Assembly: GCA_050516505.1 (NCBI GenBank)
Contig: CP191518.1
Coordinates: 4,402,001 to 4,466,000, forward strand
From: Scandinavium ludwigii_A
GTDB lineage: Bacteria > Pseudomonadota > Gammaproteobacteria > Enterobacterales > Enterobacteriaceae
Length of the DNA: 64,000 bases
Reading direction: 5' to 3'
In this document: positions 47,356 through 56,024 of the stretch, piece by piece
How the letters are laid out: every line of letters begins with the position of its first letter
How positions within the stretch are numbered: position 1 is the stretch's first letter
Notes under the pieces: generated by a model
The model's input: the letters and a program-made list of their open reading frames with translations, nothing else
What the model was told of the DNA's origin: nothing
Databases searched by the model: none
Translations under genes and position numbers: made by a program

Positions 47356-48690
47356 ATGTCTGAAATGACCCCACGCGAGATTGTCAGCGAACTCGACAAA
47401 CACATTATTGGCCAAGACGCGGCAAAACGTTCTGTGGCTATCGCCCTGCGTAACCGCTGGCGCCGTATGCAGCTCGACGAAGAGCTGCGTCACGAAGTGA
47501 CCCCAAAAAATATTCTGATGATTGGCCCAACCGGCGTCGGTAAAACCGAAATCGCCCGTCGTCTGGCGAAACTCGCCAACGCACCGTTCATCAAAGTTGA
47601 AGCCACAAAGTTCACCGAAGTGGGCTATGTCGGTAAAGAAGTTGACTCTATCATCCGCGATCTGACCGATGCTGCCGTGAAAATGGTGCGCATGCAGTCG
47701 ATTGATAAAAACCGCTATCGTGCGGAAGAAATGGCGGAAGAGCGCATTCTCGACGTGCTGATCCCACCGGCGAAAAACAACTGGGGCCAGTCCGAAGAGC
47801 CGCAGGAGCCGTCTGCTGCGCGTCAGGCATTCCGCAAAAAACTGCGTGAAGGCCAGCTCGACGACAAAGAAATCGAAATCGATCTCGCCGCGGCACCGAT
47901 GGGCGTCGAAATCATGGCACCTCCTGGCATGGAAGAGATGACCAGCCAGCTGCAGTCCATGTTCCAGAACCTGGGCGGCCAGAAACAGAAGCCGCGTAAG
48001 GTGAAAATCAAAGACGCAATGAAGCTGCTGATTGAAGAAGAAGCGGCCAAGCTGGTGAACCCGGAAGAGCTGAAACAGGACGCGATCGACGCCGTTGAAC
48101 AGCACGGGATCGTCTTTATCGATGAAATCGATAAAATCTGTAAGCGCGGCGGAAATTCCTCCGGCCCGGACGTTTCTCGTGAAGGCGTTCAGCGCGACCT
48201 GTTACCGCTGGTTGAAGGCTGCACCGTCTCTACCAAGCACGGGATGGTGAAAACCGACCACATTCTGTTTATCGCCTCCGGTGCCTTCCAGGTGGCCAGT
48301 CCGTCAGATTTGATCCCGGAATTGCAGGGTCGTCTGCCGATTCGCGTTGAGCTGAAAGCCCTGACGACTCACGACTTCGAACGCATTCTGACTGAACCAA
48401 ACGCGTCCGTGACCGTGCAGTACAAAGCGCTGATGGGCACTGAAGGCGTTAATATCGACTTCACCGACGACGGCATCAAACGTATCGCTGAAGCCGCATG
48501 GCAGGTGAACGAAACCACCGAAAACATCGGCGCGCGCCGCCTGCATACCGTGCTGGAACGCCTGATGGAAGATATCTCCTATGACGCCAGCGAACGTCAT
48601 GGTGAATCCTTCACTATCGATGCGGAATATGTCAGTAAGCATCTCGATGCGTTAGTGGCAGATGAAGATCTGAGCCGTTTTATCCTATAA
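47356..48690 (+). CDS. hslU: HslU AAA+ unfoldase of the HslUV protease
   Basis: 444 residues, one more than K-12. Walker A GPTGVGKT is at residues 57-64 and Walker B VFIDEIDKI near 253-261. Between them is the intermediate (I) domain (about 110-240) that receives substrate. The C-terminus SRFIL is the tail that inserts into HslV and activates it. Regulated with hslV from the sigma-32 promoter. Confidence 0.97.
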   Translation: MSEMTPREIVSELDKHIIGQDAAKRSVAIALRNRWRRMQLDEELRHEVTPKNILMIGPTGVGKTEIARRLAKLANAPFIKVEATKFTEVGYVGKEVDSIIRDLTDAAVKMVRMQSIDKNRYRAEEMAEERILDVLIPPAKNNWGQSEEPQEPSAARQAFRKKLREGQLDDKEIEIDLAAAPMGVEIMAPPGMEEMTSQLQSMFQNLGGQKQKPRKVKIKDAMKLLIEEEAAKLVNPEELKQDAIDAVEQHGIVFIDEIDKICKRGGNSSGPDVSREGVQRDLLPLVEGCTVSTKHGMVKTDHILFIASGAFQVASPSDLIPELQGRLPIRVELKALTTHDFERILTEPNASVTVQYKALMGTEGVNIDFTDDGIKRIAEAAWQVNETTENIGARRLHTVLERLMEDISYDASERHGESFTIDAEYVSKHLDALVADEDLSRFIL

Positions 48691-48720
48691 TCCCGGTAAA
48701 TGCATTTTCATCACTGTTGA

Positions 48721-48744
48721 TGGGGGCTTGGCCCCCATTTTTTA
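48721..48744 (+). terminator. hslVU terminator
   Basis: TGGGGGC-TTG-GCCCCCA followed by TTTTTTATT, 30 bases after hslU and 14 before menA, which therefore needs its own promoter or read-through. Confidence 0.9.
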
Positions 48745-48757
48745 TTGGCTAAAAACT

Positions 48758-49678
48758 ATGACTGATATCAGCCGTACACAGGCCTGGCTGGAAAGCCTGC
48801 GTCCGAAAACATTACCGTTGGCCTTCGCGGCCATTGTTGTCGGGACCGCACTGGCCTGGTGGCAAGGACACTTCAACCCGCTCGTCGCCATTCTTGCGCT
48901 AGTGACCGCCGGTTTGTTACAAATCCTCTCTAATCTGGCGAACGACTATGGCGATGCGGTGAAAGGCAGCGACAAGCCGGACCGCATCGGGCCGCTGCGC
49001 GGCATGCAAAAAGGGGTCATCACCCAGGAACAGATGAAGCGCGCGCTGATGGTCACGGTAGGGCTGATTTGCCTGTCCGGCATCGCCCTGCTCATGGCCT
49101 CGTATCAGACGATGGAAGATTTTATTGGCTTCATGGTGCTGGGCGGCGTGTCGATTATTGCGGCCATCACCTATACCGTGGGCACGCGCCCTTACGGCTA
49201 TATCGGACTGGGTGATATTTCGGTGCTGATCTTCTTCGGCTGGCTCAGCGTGATGGGCAGCTGGTACCTTCAGGCACATACCCTGGAAGCGGTGACGTTC
49301 CTGCCTGCAACGGCCTGCGGCCTGCTGGCAACGGCGGTGCTCAATATCAATAACCTGCGCGATATCGACAGCGATCGTGAGAACGGTAAAAACACGCTAG
49401 CCGTGCGACTGGGCCCAGTCAATGCCCGCCGTTATCACACCGCTTTGCTGATGGGTGCGCTGCTGTGCCTGGCGTTGTTTAACCTGATGGCACTGCACAA
49501 TCCGTGGGGTTGGTTGTTCATTCTGGCCGCGCCGCTGCTTATCAAACAGGCGCGTTTCGTGTACACGCACCGTTCCCCAGCAGATATGCCCCCAATGCTA
49601 GAACGCACGGTAAAAGGCGCGCTTCTGACTAACCTGTTGTTTGTGGTTGGGATTGTGTTGAGTCGCCTGTTTGCGTAA
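48758..49678 (+). CDS. menA: 1,4-dihydroxy-2-naphthoate octaprenyltransferase
   Basis: 306 residues from ATG at 48758 (MTDISRTQAWLESLRPKTLP); K-12 is 308 and differs in the first four residues. It is a UbiA-family integral membrane enzyme with eight or nine helices that prenylates DHNA to demethylmenaquinone. Asp-rich motifs are NDYGDAVKGSD (61-71) and NNLRDIDSDRE, both for Mg-diphosphate. It acts in anaerobic respiration. Confidence 0.97.
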   Translation: MTDISRTQAWLESLRPKTLPLAFAAIVVGTALAWWQGHFNPLVAILALVTAGLLQILSNLANDYGDAVKGSDKPDRIGPLRGMQKGVITQEQMKRALMVTVGLICLSGIALLMASYQTMEDFIGFMVLGGVSIIAAITYTVGTRPYGYIGLGDISVLIFFGWLSVMGSWYLQAHTLEAVTFLPATACGLLATAVLNINNLRDIDSDRENGKNTLAVRLGPVNARRYHTALLMGALLCLALFNLMALHNPWGWLFILAAPLLIKQARFVYTHRSPADMPPMLERTVKGALLTNLLFVVGIVLSRLFA

Positions 49679-49770
49679 CTGACAAATATCAATTAACAAT
49701 TGATGATTTTGCCAACAATGCGAATAGCACGATATACTGAAAACTCACGTAGCAACTGAACGTTAAGCCT

Positions 49771-50256
49771 ATGAAATACGATACATCCGAGCTTTGCGAC
49801 ATCTACCAGGAAGATGTCAATGTCGTTGAACCGCTGTTCTCCAATTTTGGTGGACGGTCGTCGTTTGGTGGACAGATTATTACGGTGAAATGTTTCGAGG
49901 ATAACGGGTTGCTGTACGATATGCTCGAACAGAACGGTCGTGGTCGCATCCTGTTAGTGGATGGTGGCGGCTCCGTACGTCGTGCGCTGATTGATGCCGA
50001 CCTTGCGCGTCTGGCGGTGCAAAACGAATGGGAAGGCATGGTGGTCTACGGCGCGGTGCGTCAGGTAGACGACCTGGAAGAGCTGGACATTGGCATTCAG
50101 GCCATGGCCGCGATTCCAGTCGGTGCTGCGGGTGAAGGCGTTGGCGAAAGCGACGTTCGCGTCAATTTCGGCGGTGTGACCTTCTTCTCCGGCGACCATC
50201 TCTATGCTGACAACACCGGTATCATTCTGTCGGAAGACGCCCTCGATATCGAGTAA
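49771..50256 (+). CDS. rraA: Regulator of RNase E activity A
   Basis: 161 residues, the K-12 length, starting MKYDTSELCDIYQED. RraA binds the C-terminal half of RNase E and the helicase RhlB and inhibits mRNA decay. It has a fold related to methyltransferase-like or aldolase-type proteins but no activity in E. coli. In K-12 it is followed by zapB and glpFKX; here it is followed by a terminator and a DUF1993 gene. Confidence 0.96.
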   Translation: MKYDTSELCDIYQEDVNVVEPLFSNFGGRSSFGGQIITVKCFEDNGLLYDMLEQNGRGRILLVDGGGSVRRALIDADLARLAVQNEWEGMVVYGAVRQVDDLEELDIGIQAMAAIPVGAAGEGVGESDVRVNFGGVTFFSGDHLYADNTGIILSEDALDIE

Positions 50257-50270
50257 ACGCCTTCTCGCAT

Positions 50271-50308
50271 AAAAAAAGCCTTCTCTGAGAGAAGGCTTTT
50301 TCGTTTTA
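50271..50308. terminator. Bidirectional terminator between rraA and DUF1993 gene
   Basis: AAAAAAAGCCTTCTC-TGA-GAGAAGGCTTTTT, a 10-bp stem with A and T tracts for both directions. Confidence 0.93.
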
Positions 50309-50317
50309 TCAGTACAG

Positions 50318-50821
50318 TTACTGAATCTTACCTAAAAAATCCACCTTACCCAGCGGTACACCGGCTTGGCGCAGAATGGCGTAAGCCGTCGTTGAGTGGA
50401 AATAGAAGTTCGGCATCGCGAACTGGAAGACGTAACTGCTGGCAGTGAAGTGCAGCTGATGTTCACGCGCCTGAACCATGATTGGACGCGCATCGTCGCC
50501 GTCCAGCTGCGAATCCTGCACGCTCTTCAGAAAGGCCACGGTAGCAGCAATGCGCTCATGCAGCTGTGCGAAGGTGCTTTCGTTATCTTCCATCGCTGGC
50601 GCTTCGACATTCGCCAGACGCGCAATCGCACGCTTCGACATATCGCACGTGACCTGCACCTGACGCTTCAGCGGGAACATATCTTCCGCCAGTTTTGCCT
50701 CCAGCAATGCCGATTCATCAGTACCCTGCTCTTTCGCCCATGCCGCGCTCTTTTCCAGAACCGCGCTCAGACTGACCAGGCCGTGAATAAACTGTGCTTT
50801 GGTTTCGCTATACAGTGACAT
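50318..50821 (-). CDS. DUF1993-family protein
   Basis: 167 residues from ATG at 50821 (MSLYSETKAQFIHGLVSLSAVLEKSAAWA), with a GAGGA ribosome site 8-12 bases upstream; a five-codon longer frame lacks support. The profile (SAVLEKSAAWAKEQGTD...DMFPLKRQVQVTCDMSKRAIARL, QLHFTASSYVFQFAMPNFYFHSTTAYAILR) fits DUF1993, a helical family resembling DinB/YfiT four-helix bundles. No function is established. It occupies the position of zapB-glp-tpiA-sbp in K-12 and is likely monocistronic, between two terminators. Confidence 0.8.
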   Translation of the reverse strand: MSLYSETKAQFIHGLVSLSAVLEKSAAWAKEQGTDESALLEAKLAEDMFPLKRQVQVTCDMSKRAIARLANVEAPAMEDNESTFAQLHERIAATVAFLKSVQDSQLDGDDARPIMVQAREHQLHFTASSYVFQFAMPNFYFHSTTAYAILRQAGVPLGKVDFLGKIQ

Positions 50822-50944
50822 TGTCAATTTCCTCAAGGATTACAAAACGGTAGGGTTTTTATTGGATTACGTATCTCATCGAGAGTAAACCCAGCCCTCC
50901 TCAAAGAGAAGCGCTTAATGTGCTGGGAAGACTGATATCAGAAG

Positions 50945-50979
50945 CAAAAAAAATCCGTAACCCCTGAGGGCTACGGATC
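50945..50979 (-). terminator. pfkA terminator
   Basis: Minus-strand ATCCGTAGCCCTCAGGGGTTACGGAT followed by T7. Stem ATCCGTA(G)CCC pairs with GGG(T)TACGGAT. Confidence 0.88.
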
Positions 50980-51006
50980 CTGATTTCTCAAACAATCGGG
51001 GGGCGC

Positions 51007-51969
51007 TTAGTAGAGCTTTTTCGCGCAGTCCAGCAGTTCAGTTTTGAATGGACGCTTCATGTTTTCGATAGCATCGATGATGTCATGGTGTACCAGTTTC
51101 TCGTTCTGGATACCGACACAACGACCGCCGAAGCCTTCCAGCAGCAGATCAATCGCATACGCGCCCATGCGGGAAGCGAGGATACGGTCGTAAGGCACCG
51201 GGGAACCGCCGCGCTGAATGTGACCGAGGACGGTCGCACGGGTTTCGCGTTTGGTTTCGGTTTCGATGTATTTTGCCAGCTCGTCGATATCACACATATG
51301 TTCGGTGATGGCGACGATCGCGTGTTTCTTACCTTTGGCGATACCGGCTTTAATTTCATTCACCAGGTCGTCGCGGCTAAATTCCACTTCCGGAACCACA
51401 ACAAACTCACAACCACCGGCAATCGCTGCGGCCAGGGTCAGATCGCCACAGTAGCGGCCCATCACTTCAACGATGGAGATACGCTGGTGTGAAGAAGAGG
51501 TGTCGCGCAGACGGTCAATCGCTTCAACTACAGTGCCCAGCGCGGTGAAGTAACCGATGGTGTAGTCGGTGCCTTTGATGTCGTTATCGATAGTGCCCGG
51601 CAGGCCGATGCATGGGAAGCCCATTTCGGTCAGACGCTTCGCACCCATATAGGAGCCGTCACCGCCGATAACCACTAACGCGTCCAGGCCGCGTTTTTTC
51701 ATGTTTTCGATAGCAACTTCACGGACATGCTCTTCACGGAATTCCGGGAAGCGCGCAGAACCGAGGAAGGTGCCGCCGCGGTTAATCATGTCGGATACGC
51801 TGTAACGGTCGAGCTGGACCATGCGATCTTCATACAGACCGAGGTAGCCGTCATAGATACCAAAAATTTCCAGACCTTCTGAAAGCGCTGCACGCACAAC
51901 ACCACGGATGGCTGCGTTCATGCCCGGGGCATCACCGCCGCTTGTCAACACACCGATTTTCTTAATCAT
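51007..51969 (-). CDS. pfkA: ATP-dependent 6-phosphofructokinase I
   Basis: 320 residues, the K-12 length. Phosphorylates fructose 6-phosphate; activated by ADP and inhibited by PEP. ATP loop TSGGDAPGMN (9-18), GGDGS (102-106), and catalytic aspartate in TIDNDIKGTD (D128 counting Met, D127 in E. coli numbering). The C-terminus ends CAKKLY. It lies between a DUF1993 gene and fieF; in K-12 sbp is its neighbour on the first side. Confidence 0.98.
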   Translation of the reverse strand: MIKKIGVLTSGGDAPGMNAAIRGVVRAALSEGLEIFGIYDGYLGLYEDRMVQLDRYSVSDMINRGGTFLGSARFPEFREEHVREVAIENMKKRGLDALVVIGGDGSYMGAKRLTEMGFPCIGLPGTIDNDIKGTDYTIGYFTALGTVVEAIDRLRDTSSSHQRISIVEVMGRYCGDLTLAAAIAGGCEFVVVPEVEFSRDDLVNEIKAGIAKGKKHAIVAITEHMCDIDELAKYIETETKRETRATVLGHIQRGGSPVPYDRILASRMGAYAIDLLLEGFGGRCVGIQNEKLVHHDIIDAIENMKRPFKTELLDCAKKLY

Positions 51970-52142
51970 GACTACCTCTGAACTTAGGAATGCTAAAAAT
52001 TATTCTGTTGCCCGAAGCGCCCCCGCAATAAGGGAGAGATCGACTATATGGAAATAGTATATCAGTCGCATCGTGCTGAATTGATTCAGGTCAGGCCAAT
52101 CGGCGGTAATTTAGACAAAAAATGCCGATCCGGCCCACATTT

Positions 52143-53057
52143 TTACAACGAATTACGAATGTCCAAAAAGCCCTGTCGCCCCAAAGGGACCACCGAGCAC
52201 GGATCCTGATGAATAATGACATCAGAACCCGGAAAGCGAAGCAATAACGCCTGCTCAACCTGTTCAGCCACTAAATGCGCCTGAACCAACGGCAGGTTAT
52301 CTTCCATTTCCAAATGAATCTGAATAAAGCGGGTCGGCCCTGACTGCCGCGTACGAAGGTCATGCGCACCGCTGACGCCAGGCCAGGCACTCACGATGTT
52401 AATGATATCTTGACGTTCTTCATCGGGAAGCGCTCTGTCCAGTAGCGACTGTACCGCTTCATGCCCCATGCGTATTGCACAATATAAAATATAGATGCCA
52501 ATCCCCAATGCAAACAATGCATCGGCGCGGTGCCAGCCGTACCACGACAGCGCAAGCGCGACCAGAATGGCTCCGTTCATCATAACATCAGACTGATAAT
52601 GAAGCATATCGGCGCGCACTGCCTGGCTTTGCGTCTTACGCACCACCCAACGCTGGAAGGTCACCAGAATCAGCGTACTCACGAGCGCGATAACCGTCAC
52701 CACCATCCCGACCCCAGGCTCGCGCATCGGTTCGGGAGTGATGACATGCTGAATACCGGTCAAAAACAGGAACAGCGCCGAGCCGGAAATAAACATACTC
52801 TGCGCCAGCGCCGCGAGAGATTCCGCCTTGCCGTGACCAAAAGTATGCTCTTCATCGGCAGGCTGCAGCGAATAGCGCACCACCAATAGGTTAGTCAGCG
52901 AGGCGGCGATATCCACCAACGAATCCACCAGCGCCGCCAGAATACTGACGGACCCGGTATACCACCACGCAAAAATCTTGATCAAAAGTAATGCCGAAGC
53001 CATTACCGTCGCGGCAATCGCCGCCCGGCTGACCAGACGGCCATAGGTTTGATTCAT
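52143..53057 (-). CDS. fieF: Ferrous-iron / zinc efflux pump (CDF family)
   Basis: 304 residues from ATG at 53057 (MNQTYGRLVSRAAIAATVMA), four more than K-12 at the C-terminus; the longer frame runs through the cpxP terminator and is discounted. Six transmembrane helices (about 12-34, 40-60, 81-103, 115-135, 156-176, 181-200) carry metal-site A with D45 and D49 in helix 2 and the partner HxxxD in helix 5. A cytoplasmic domain follows from about 210. It exports Zn2+ and Fe2+ in antiport with protons. Confidence 0.96.
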   Translation of the reverse strand: MNQTYGRLVSRAAIAATVMASALLLIKIFAWWYTGSVSILAALVDSLVDIAASLTNLLVVRYSLQPADEEHTFGHGKAESLAALAQSMFISGSALFLFLTGIQHVITPEPMREPGVGMVVTVIALVSTLILVTFQRWVVRKTQSQAVRADMLHYQSDVMMNGAILVALALSWYGWHRADALFALGIGIYILYCAIRMGHEAVQSLLDRALPDEERQDIINIVSAWPGVSGAHDLRTRQSGPTRFIQIHLEMEDNLPLVQAHLVAEQVEQALLLRFPGSDVIIHQDPCSVVPLGRQGFLDIRNSL

Positions 53058-53126
53058 AAACACTCCTACTCTCTTCTGCGGGTAGTATAGCGGAATGTGA
53101 TTCAAGGCAGTTGCCGGAAAAAAGGC

Positions 53127-53184
53127 AAAAAAAACCCCCACATCATGTGGGGGAAGACAGGGATGGTGTCTATGGCAAGGAAAA
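53127..53184 (-). ncRNA. cpxQ: CpxQ small RNA from the cpxP 3' UTR
   Basis: The minus strand from 53184 reads TTTTCCTTGCCATAGACACC, then CATCCCTGTC, and ends with the terminator hairpin CCCCCACATGATGTGGGGG and eight T. These blocks match enterobacterial CpxQ, an Hfq-bound RNA of about 58 nt released by RNase E from cpxP mRNA. The 10 bases nearest the 5' end overlap nothing coding; the cpxP stop is at 53194. It represses inner-membrane protein mRNAs, such as cfa and nhaB. Processing cannot be seen in DNA and is inferred from conservation. Confidence 0.86.
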
Positions 53185-53193
53185 CAGGGTTTG

Positions 53194-53700
53194 TTACTGG
53201 TTACTACGGGTATTGCTACTGCTACTAAACAGGGTCGACATCGAGCCTTGCTGCATCTGTGCAACTTCCCGCAACTGATCCATTCGTTGCTGGTGTCGTT
53301 CATTTAAAATCGCTTGCTGCTCTGGCGTTAACAGGCGAAACATTTGGTTGCGAACCCGGGCCATTTCGACCTGGCGGACAACCTGCTCCTGCGCCATTTT
53401 CTCTGCCTGTGCCTGCACAGCGATTTCATCAAATTTATCTGCGGTGACAAGCTTATGCATTGTCTCCATTTCGCTAACATTAACAGGGGGCTGCTGTCGC
53501 CGAGCCTGTTGCATCAGATCACGCATCTGTTGACGCTGATATTCGGTTAAACTTATGCCGTCAAACATATGGCCCTGATAACTGCCCTGCGTCGCCCCGT
53601 CATTTGAGGTCCAGTTAACGCTGGTGACGACTTCAGCAGCTTGGCTATTCGCACTTAGCGCCAGCGTTGAGGCCATGACGGCAGCGATAACATTGCGCAT
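53194..53700 (-). CDS. cpxP: Periplasmic Cpx inhibitor / chaperone
   Basis: 168 residues from ATG at 53700 with GGAG six bases upstream; K-12 is 166. Signal peptide residues 1-21 (cleaved after SQA-A). Two LTxxQ motifs: LTEYQRQQ and LTPEQQA, the hallmark of the CpxP/Spy family. The cradle-shaped dimer inhibits CpxA and delivers misfolded pilins to DegP. The last 20 residues are rich in Ser, Asn and Thr. Strongly activated by CpxR through the box in the gap to cpxR. Confidence 0.95.
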   Translation of the reverse strand: MRNVIAAVMASTLALSANSQAAEVVTSVNWTSNDGATQGSYQGHMFDGISLTEYQRQQMRDLMQQARRQQPPVNVSEMETMHKLVTADKFDEIAVQAQAEKMAQEQVVRQVEMARVRNQMFRLLTPEQQAILNERHQQRMDQLREVAQMQQGSMSTLFSSSSNTRSNQ

Positions 53701-53780
53701 CAATTGCTCCCAAGTACTTTTGTTTCGCGATTCAACGAGAGACAGTCTACGATTCAGGCTGCAAACATGCGTCAGGGGGT

Positions 53781-53795
53781 GTAAAACAACGTAAA
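53781..53795. promoter_or_regulatory. CpxR box
   Basis: GTAAA-ACAAC-GTAAA, a perfect match to the CpxR consensus GTAAA-N5-GTAAA, between divergent cpxP and cpxR. It explains autoactivation of cpxRA and induction of cpxP. Confidence 0.93.
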
Positions 53796-53850
53796 GTCAT
53801 GGATTAGCGAGCCTTGATGACGTAATTTCTGCCTCGGAGGTATTAAATTA

Positions 53851-54549
53851 ATGAATAAAATCCTGTTAGTTGATGATGACCGGGAGCTCACCTCCCTGTT
53901 AAAGGAGCTGCTCGACATGGAAGGCTTCAATGTGCTGGTTGCCCACGATGGGGAACAAGCACTGGCGCTTTTGGATGACAGCATCGACCTGCTTTTGCTC
54001 GACGTAATGATGCCGAAGAAGAATGGCATTGATACCCTTAAAGAGCTGCGACAGACACACCAGACGCCGGTCATTATGCTGACCGCACGCGGCAGCGAAC
54101 TCGATCGCGTACTCGGCCTTGAGCTGGGCGCGGACGACTATCTGCCAAAGCCGTTTAACGACCGTGAACTGGTCGCCCGTATTCGCGCCATTCTGCGTCG
54201 TTCCCACTGGAGCGAACAGCAGCAAACCAGCGATACCAGTTCACCAAACTTAGAAGTCGATTCCCTCAGCCTTAATCCGGGCCGTCAGGAAGCAAGCTTC
54301 GATGGCACTACGCTGGAACTGACCGGCACCGAGTTCACGCTGCTTTACCTGCTGGCGCAACATCTCGGCCAGGTGGTATCCCGTGAACATCTGAGCCAGG
54401 AAGTGCTGGGCAAACGCTTAACCCCGTTTGACCGCGCTATTGATATGCATATTTCCAACCTGCGCCGTAAATTGCCAGAGCGGAAAGATGGTCACCCATG
54501 GTTTAAAACCTTACGTGGCCGCGGCTATCTGATGGTGTCCGCTTCATGA
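53851..54549 (+). CDS. cpxR: Envelope-stress response regulator
   Basis: 232 residues, the K-12 length. Receiver domain 1-118 with phospho-acceptor D51 (LLLLDVMMPKKNG) and the acidic pair D8/D9; OmpR-type winged-helix domain from about 130. Phosphorylated by CpxA it activates folding factors and proteases. The last four bases overlap cpxA. Confidence 0.98.
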   Translation: MNKILLVDDDRELTSLLKELLDMEGFNVLVAHDGEQALALLDDSIDLLLLDVMMPKKNGIDTLKELRQTHQTPVIMLTARGSELDRVLGLELGADDYLPKPFNDRELVARIRAILRRSHWSEQQQTSDTSSPNLEVDSLSLNPGRQEASFDGTTLELTGTEFTLLYLLAQHLGQVVSREHLSQEVLGKRLTPFDRAIDMHISNLRRKLPERKDGHPWFKTLRGRGYLMVSAS

Positions 54550-55919
54550 TAGGAAGTTTGACCGCACGCATCTTTGCCATTTTTTGGTTGACCCTGGCAC
54601 TGGTGTTGATGCTGGTACTGATGTTGCCCAAGCTTGATTCGCGCCAGATGACAGAACTGATGGACAGCGAACAACGCCAGGGCCTGATGATTGAGCAGCA
54701 CGTCGAAGTCGAACTGGCGAACGATCCGCCCAATGATTTGATGTGGTGGCGTCGGCTGTTTCGCGCCATCGACAAATGGGCACCTCCGGGACAACGCCTT
54801 CTGCTGGTGACCAGCGAAGGCCGGGTGATCGGCGCAGAACGCAATGAAATGCAGATCATTCGTAACTTTATCGGCCAGTCCGATAACGCCGATCATCCGC
54901 AGAAAAAACGCTATGGCCGACTGGAAATGGTAGGGCCCTTCTCCGTTCGTGACGGAGAAGATAACTACCAGCTCTACCTGATTCGCCCGGCCAGCACCTC
55001 GCAATCTGATTTCATCAACCTACTGTTTGACCGTCCACTGCTATTACTGATCGTCACCATGCTGGTGAGTTCGCCGCTATTATTGTGGTTGGCGTGGAGT
55101 CTCGCCAAACCCGCACGTAAGCTGAAAAACGCCGCCGACGAAGTGGCTCAGGGCAACCTACGTCAGCATCCGGAGCTTGAATCCGGACCGCAGGAATTCC
55201 TCGCCGCGGGTTCCAGTTTTAACCAGATGGTGACGGCGCTCGAACGGATGATGACCGCCAATCAGCGCCTGCTTTCCGACATCTCCCATGAACTGCGCAC
55301 GCCGCTAACGCGTTTGCAGTTAGGCACCGCGTTGCTGCGTCGCCGAACGGGGGAAAGCAAAGAGCTGGAGCGCATCGAAATGGAAGCACACCGCCTGGAC
55401 AGCATGATCAATGACCTGCTGGTGATGTCGCGTAATCAGTCGAAAAACGCCCTGGTAAGTGAAAACCTGAAGGCCAATCAGCTGTGGAGTGAAGTGCTTG
55501 ATAACGCAGCGTTTGAAGCGGAACAGATGGGCAAATCGTTCACCGTTGAATATCCACCTGGCCCGTGGCCGCTGTACGGTAACCCGAATGCACTCGAGAG
55601 TGCATTTGAGAATATCGTGCGTAACGCGCTGCGCTACTCGCACACCAAAATATCGGTGAGTTTCTCAGTGGATAAAGATGGCATTACGATTAACGTCGAT
55701 GATGACGGTCCGGGCGTCAGCCCAGAAGACAGAGAACAGATTTTCCGTCCGTTCTATCGCACTGACGAAGCCCGAGACCGTGAATCCGGCGGGACGGGTC
55801 TTGGCCTGGCGATTGTCGAAACGGCTATTCAGCAGCACCGCGGCTGGGTCAAAGCCGACGACAGCCCGCTGGGTGGTTTGCGGTTAACGCTGTGGCTGCC
55901 GTTGTACAAACGGGGTTGA
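54546..55919 (+). CDS. cpxA: Envelope-stress sensor histidine kinase
   Basis: 457 residues, the K-12 length. First transmembrane helix about 7-28, periplasmic sensor (29-163) to which CpxP binds, second helix about 164-185, HAMP 186-238, phospho-acceptor H248 in DISHELRTPLTRLQ, and N, G1 and G2 boxes (NIVRNALRYS; DDGPGVSPEDRE; GTGLGLAIVET). It phosphorylates CpxR and also acts as its phosphatase. ATGA overlap with cpxR couples the two. Confidence 0.98.
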   Translation: MIGSLTARIFAIFWLTLALVLMLVLMLPKLDSRQMTELMDSEQRQGLMIEQHVEVELANDPPNDLMWWRRLFRAIDKWAPPGQRLLLVTSEGRVIGAERNEMQIIRNFIGQSDNADHPQKKRYGRLEMVGPFSVRDGEDNYQLYLIRPASTSQSDFINLLFDRPLLLLIVTMLVSSPLLLWLAWSLAKPARKLKNAADEVAQGNLRQHPELESGPQEFLAAGSSFNQMVTALERMMTANQRLLSDISHELRTPLTRLQLGTALLRRRTGESKELERIEMEAHRLDSMINDLLVMSRNQSKNALVSENLKANQLWSEVLDNAAFEAEQMGKSFTVEYPPGPWPLYGNPNALESAFENIVRNALRYSHTKISVSFSVDKDGITINVDDDGPGVSPEDREQIFRPFYRTDEARDRESGGTGLGLAIVETAIQQHRGWVKADDSPLGGLRLTLWLPLYKRG

Positions 55920-55923
55920 TGTC

Positions 55924-56014
55924 TGGCCCCTCTCCCTAACCCTCTCCCACAGGGAGAGGGAACGATTCAGAGTGTACCTTTGCATTCCCCCTCTCCCCGT
56001 GGGAGAGGGCATCA
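55924..56014. repeat. Two dispersed-repeat copies in inverted arrangement after cpxA
   Basis: Copy 3 (CCCTCTCCCACAGGGAGAGGG at 55941-55961, with a C-rich tail 55927-55940) and copy 4 (CCCTCTCCCCGTGGGAGAGGG at 55988-56008) flank a 28-base spacer; outer ends GTCTGG and CAGACC also pair. They sit between convergent cpxA and yiiM, and no other terminator is seen there. Confidence 0.72.
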
Positions 56015-56024
56015 GACCGCACTG

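Noticed and set aside
52143..53303. FieF with an 82-residue N-terminal extension
   Set aside because: The extension runs through the CpxQ RNA and its terminator; the ATG at 53057 fits the family length.
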